A stretch of DNA of 64,000 bases, taken from NCBI RefSeq assembly GCF_014529535.1, contig NW_023503302.1, forward strand, positions 4,512,314 through 4,576,313, given 5' to 3'. The position numbers and the translations under genes are program-made. Under the pieces are notes generated by a model. That model was not told the DNA's origin. It searched no databases and saw only the letters and a list, made by a program, of their open reading frames with translations. The stretch is from Bradysia coprophila (taxonomy: Eukaryota; Arthropoda; Insecta; Diptera; Sciaridae). Below are positions 61,539 through 64,000 of this stretch, piece by piece; positions within the stretch are counted from its first letter, which is position 1, and every line of letters starts with the position of its first letter.

Positions 61539-63837
61539 CTGTTCTCAGAGGTTCGATATATTTTTCTGTCTTTTGCTTTGTGCGATTATACCTTGTTGGA
61601 TGACCATCTGACACACACTGAAATGAAATTTCTTTTTCGCAATCCGTTCACCGAAAACAGCCAAACATGTAATGTGATGATGATGTATACATGTAGGTGT
61701 TGATATTTATGTGAGAGTTTTTTTTTTTTAATTGAACCCATCGTCACAAGTAGCTCTGCAAATCGTATTGCTTTATCATTTGAACAAAAAAATCACTTTT
61801 CAATATTTTTTTTATTCTGATAAGTAATTAGAGTTAAACTCCTCGTCACACTCATCACACTCGATCACAATTAACAATATTTGTGAACGAACTGACCCAA
61901 TGAATGACGAAAATTTATTAAAGATCCTTCGTTCACAAAAAAATAAATATCGAAAACCCTTCGTGTATCTCTCGTAGGGCCCGTTCGTCCGGTACGGGCC
62001 TGACAATAATGAATGTCGGTCTTGGAATATTTTTTTTATATAAATTTTATGTTGGACAAACTTTCACCGAAAGTAATATATCCTCAAAATGGAATGCATT
62101 ATTTACTCTAGCGATGTATGTAGAGTAGAGATACTTAACGTATGCATATTCGCCACCATAATAATCGCGCATTATACGGATGCGATTTCGGAGAGTGACA
62201 TATCTTTTTCAGTGATCACATTATATACCTTCATCGATGCGCTGACCTAGGGTAAAGTGCCGATTGTTACATTTTTTTAAAAATGGTTTCGAGTAAAAAA
62301 TGAAATGCAAATTTTCCCAATTCGATAGGATAGTTTCAAAAAAACTTACAAAAATTAAAAATCAGATTATAAATAAGACTTAAGTTGGTGTTAATCGTTT
62401 CTATCGTACTGGGTATCAAATGACTTGAAACTGGACTTTAAATAACAATAATAAATATTTTCAATTTTCGATTAGCTAAAGATAAATTTTGTTATAAAAC
62501 TCATAAATAATGATAAAATGATGCACCCTAAAATTGCGCCAGAGATGATTCTGTAAATCGGTCCACCCTAAACAATTATCGACACATACATGTGTTCACG
62601 GTTATCACAAACAAAAAAATGTTCGGTCACTGTTTTTATCGCTCAACAGTGTTGAGTCAACACGAACTGAAATCAGTTTCGTAATCGTATCGGTTATTTG
62701 AACCATGAACCATTCGAGATGTTGAAAATAGAATCTTGCCGGTGGGTATTGGGTAAGGTCGAGCTAGTGTCTACAAAAAGCTCAAAATTTTTCATTTTTC
62801 ACGGCTTACACCTGAACTGAAAATGCTTTTCAAATCCTCAATTTTTTTTAATGCAAAACATGAAAATGTGGATTATTAAAATTGAAATATGAGTGGGTGG
62901 GACGGTAAAATGGACCATGCTTCACTTTGATCTTTGTAAAAGGGAATTTTATAAAAAAAAGTATAAAATTGAAGAAAAAAAACGGAACTGCATTCCGCAA
63001 TACTATTTTATATAAATGCAAATGTGAAAACTTTATGTCAATAATAACGACTCATTATAGCGATATCGATTGCTTTCAACACAGGATTTTAGCAAAAAAA
63101 ATATTCAACTGGTAGAATTGATTATAAGGCATAAAATGAACACCCAGACCTTAATAAATATCTGCGTTAAATCAAAATATTGCTCATTGCACGTGAAAGT
63201 TGGAACCCTATTTCTAATGAATCGCACTTACCGTCACAAAAGTTGCATAATTTAGTCGAAATAACTTCTCTGCTGTTTAACTTGTAGAACATTTTGCTCT
63301 TCTGTCATGATGTGTATGCCTTGTCGAAAGCCTCTCAAGTGCCTTCGCTATAATTTGTAGCCACACTTACACTCTCTTAAGTGGACCATTGCGAATGATA
63401 AATTGCTGCTGTCTGTTGAATATATTTGATCTTTTTATTTATCTGCTAATATATCTGGTAGAGAACGAACGGTCACAATTCATAATTTAGAATCAGCGAA
63501 ATTTGCGGTCGACTTATGTAATTGCTTTAATTGCCTGGGAATACATTCTAAGCTAAAAAATTATTGATTTGAGGTAAACCGACTTTCGTCGCCAATGTAC
63601 TAAAATCAGTACTTTTTGTCAGATAAATATCAAATTTAGATCTCCCAAATCAAATCCGATGTAGCGTTTGACTCACTGCGGTCCATTTAGCACATTTAAC
63701 GGTTAATTTACATTTTTTCACATTTTCATCAAATTTTGTAGCGAGTTTAAAGTCTCAAAATCACCATCGGGGAACTTTGACAATCAGTCACGAACTCAAA
63801 AAATATTTTTTAGACTTGATCTTTTTTGTAAAATAAT
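61539..63837. other. Upstream flank of the epoxide hydrolase
   Basis: AT-rich, no gene recognised; the frames at 61812-62006 and 62927-63255 are unsupported. This side holds the promoter of the minus-strand hydrolase, but no clear TATA box was picked out. Confidence 0.45.
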
Positions 63838-63957
63838 CTATCGCCCAAAACCACTTACAGTGGAGGTGTGTCACAAATGGCAGCTGATGAGGAAAGTACG
63901 CGAAAGTTTTATCAACAAAAATCTTACCAGAAAAATTTTAGGAAGAAAATTATAGTA
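63838..63957 (+). repeat. Deletion copy of the 9.4 kb ORF-bearing repeat
   Basis: Starts ATCGCCCAAAACCACTTACA as at 9438, then skips to the KWQLMRKVRESFINK coding stretch and ends at the same ILGRKL position, near the window edge. The deletion shifts the relation between the two parts. Confidence 0.7.
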
Positions 63958-64000
63958 CACGGAAAACTCATATATGCACCCCAGACGAAGAAATCGGGAA

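Overview
The window looks like AT-rich nuclear DNA of an insect, most likely a lower dipteran (gnat or midge grade). The evidence is small introns with GTAAGT-type donors, arthropod-type proteins (POGLUT-pathway xylosyltransferase, DNA polymerase iota, Discs large, a juvenile-hormone-type epoxide hydrolase fold) and abundant MITEs and LINE debris. The species assignment is inference; no bacterial-style operons, CRISPR arrays or rRNA genes are seen, and no tRNA was recognised by eye.

Layout. 1-14.6 kb: no convincing conserved gene; a repeat nest of TIR/fold-back elements, tandem repeats, one element carrying an inverted duplication of a short ORF, and one orphan 147-codon ORF. 14.66-16.10 kb (+): five-exon glucoside xylosyltransferase (shams/GXYLT type). 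18.83-20.77 kb (-): two-exon DNA polymerase iota. 23.97-38.04 kb (-): tandem array of three four-exon genes for small four-pass membrane proteins, with identical intron phases. Between copies 2 and 3 lies a LINE fragment split by a second LINE and by a 2.2 kb insert. Intron 1 of copy 3 holds a MITE with 9-bp target duplication, a CCGT microsatellite and a palindromic 19-bp minisatellite.

42.8-50.6 kb (+): the first two coding exons of discs large 1 (L27-containing isoform), with a TATA box upstream and a 7.4 kb intron; the rest of the gene is not in the window. 56.4-61.5 kb (-): complete four-exon membrane-anchored epoxide hydrolase, probably nested antisense in a dlg1 intron. 61.5-64 kb: nothing coding recognised, but a second copy of the 9.4 kb ORF-bearing repeat at the right edge.

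The genes do not form one pathway. The most notable structures are the four-TM tandem array, the nested retroelements, a parent/deletion-derivative MITE pair with perfect 8-bp target duplications, and the fold-back element with the unidentified conserved ORF. Exon junctions were worked out by hand from splice motifs, reading phase and family similarity, with no transcript evidence.
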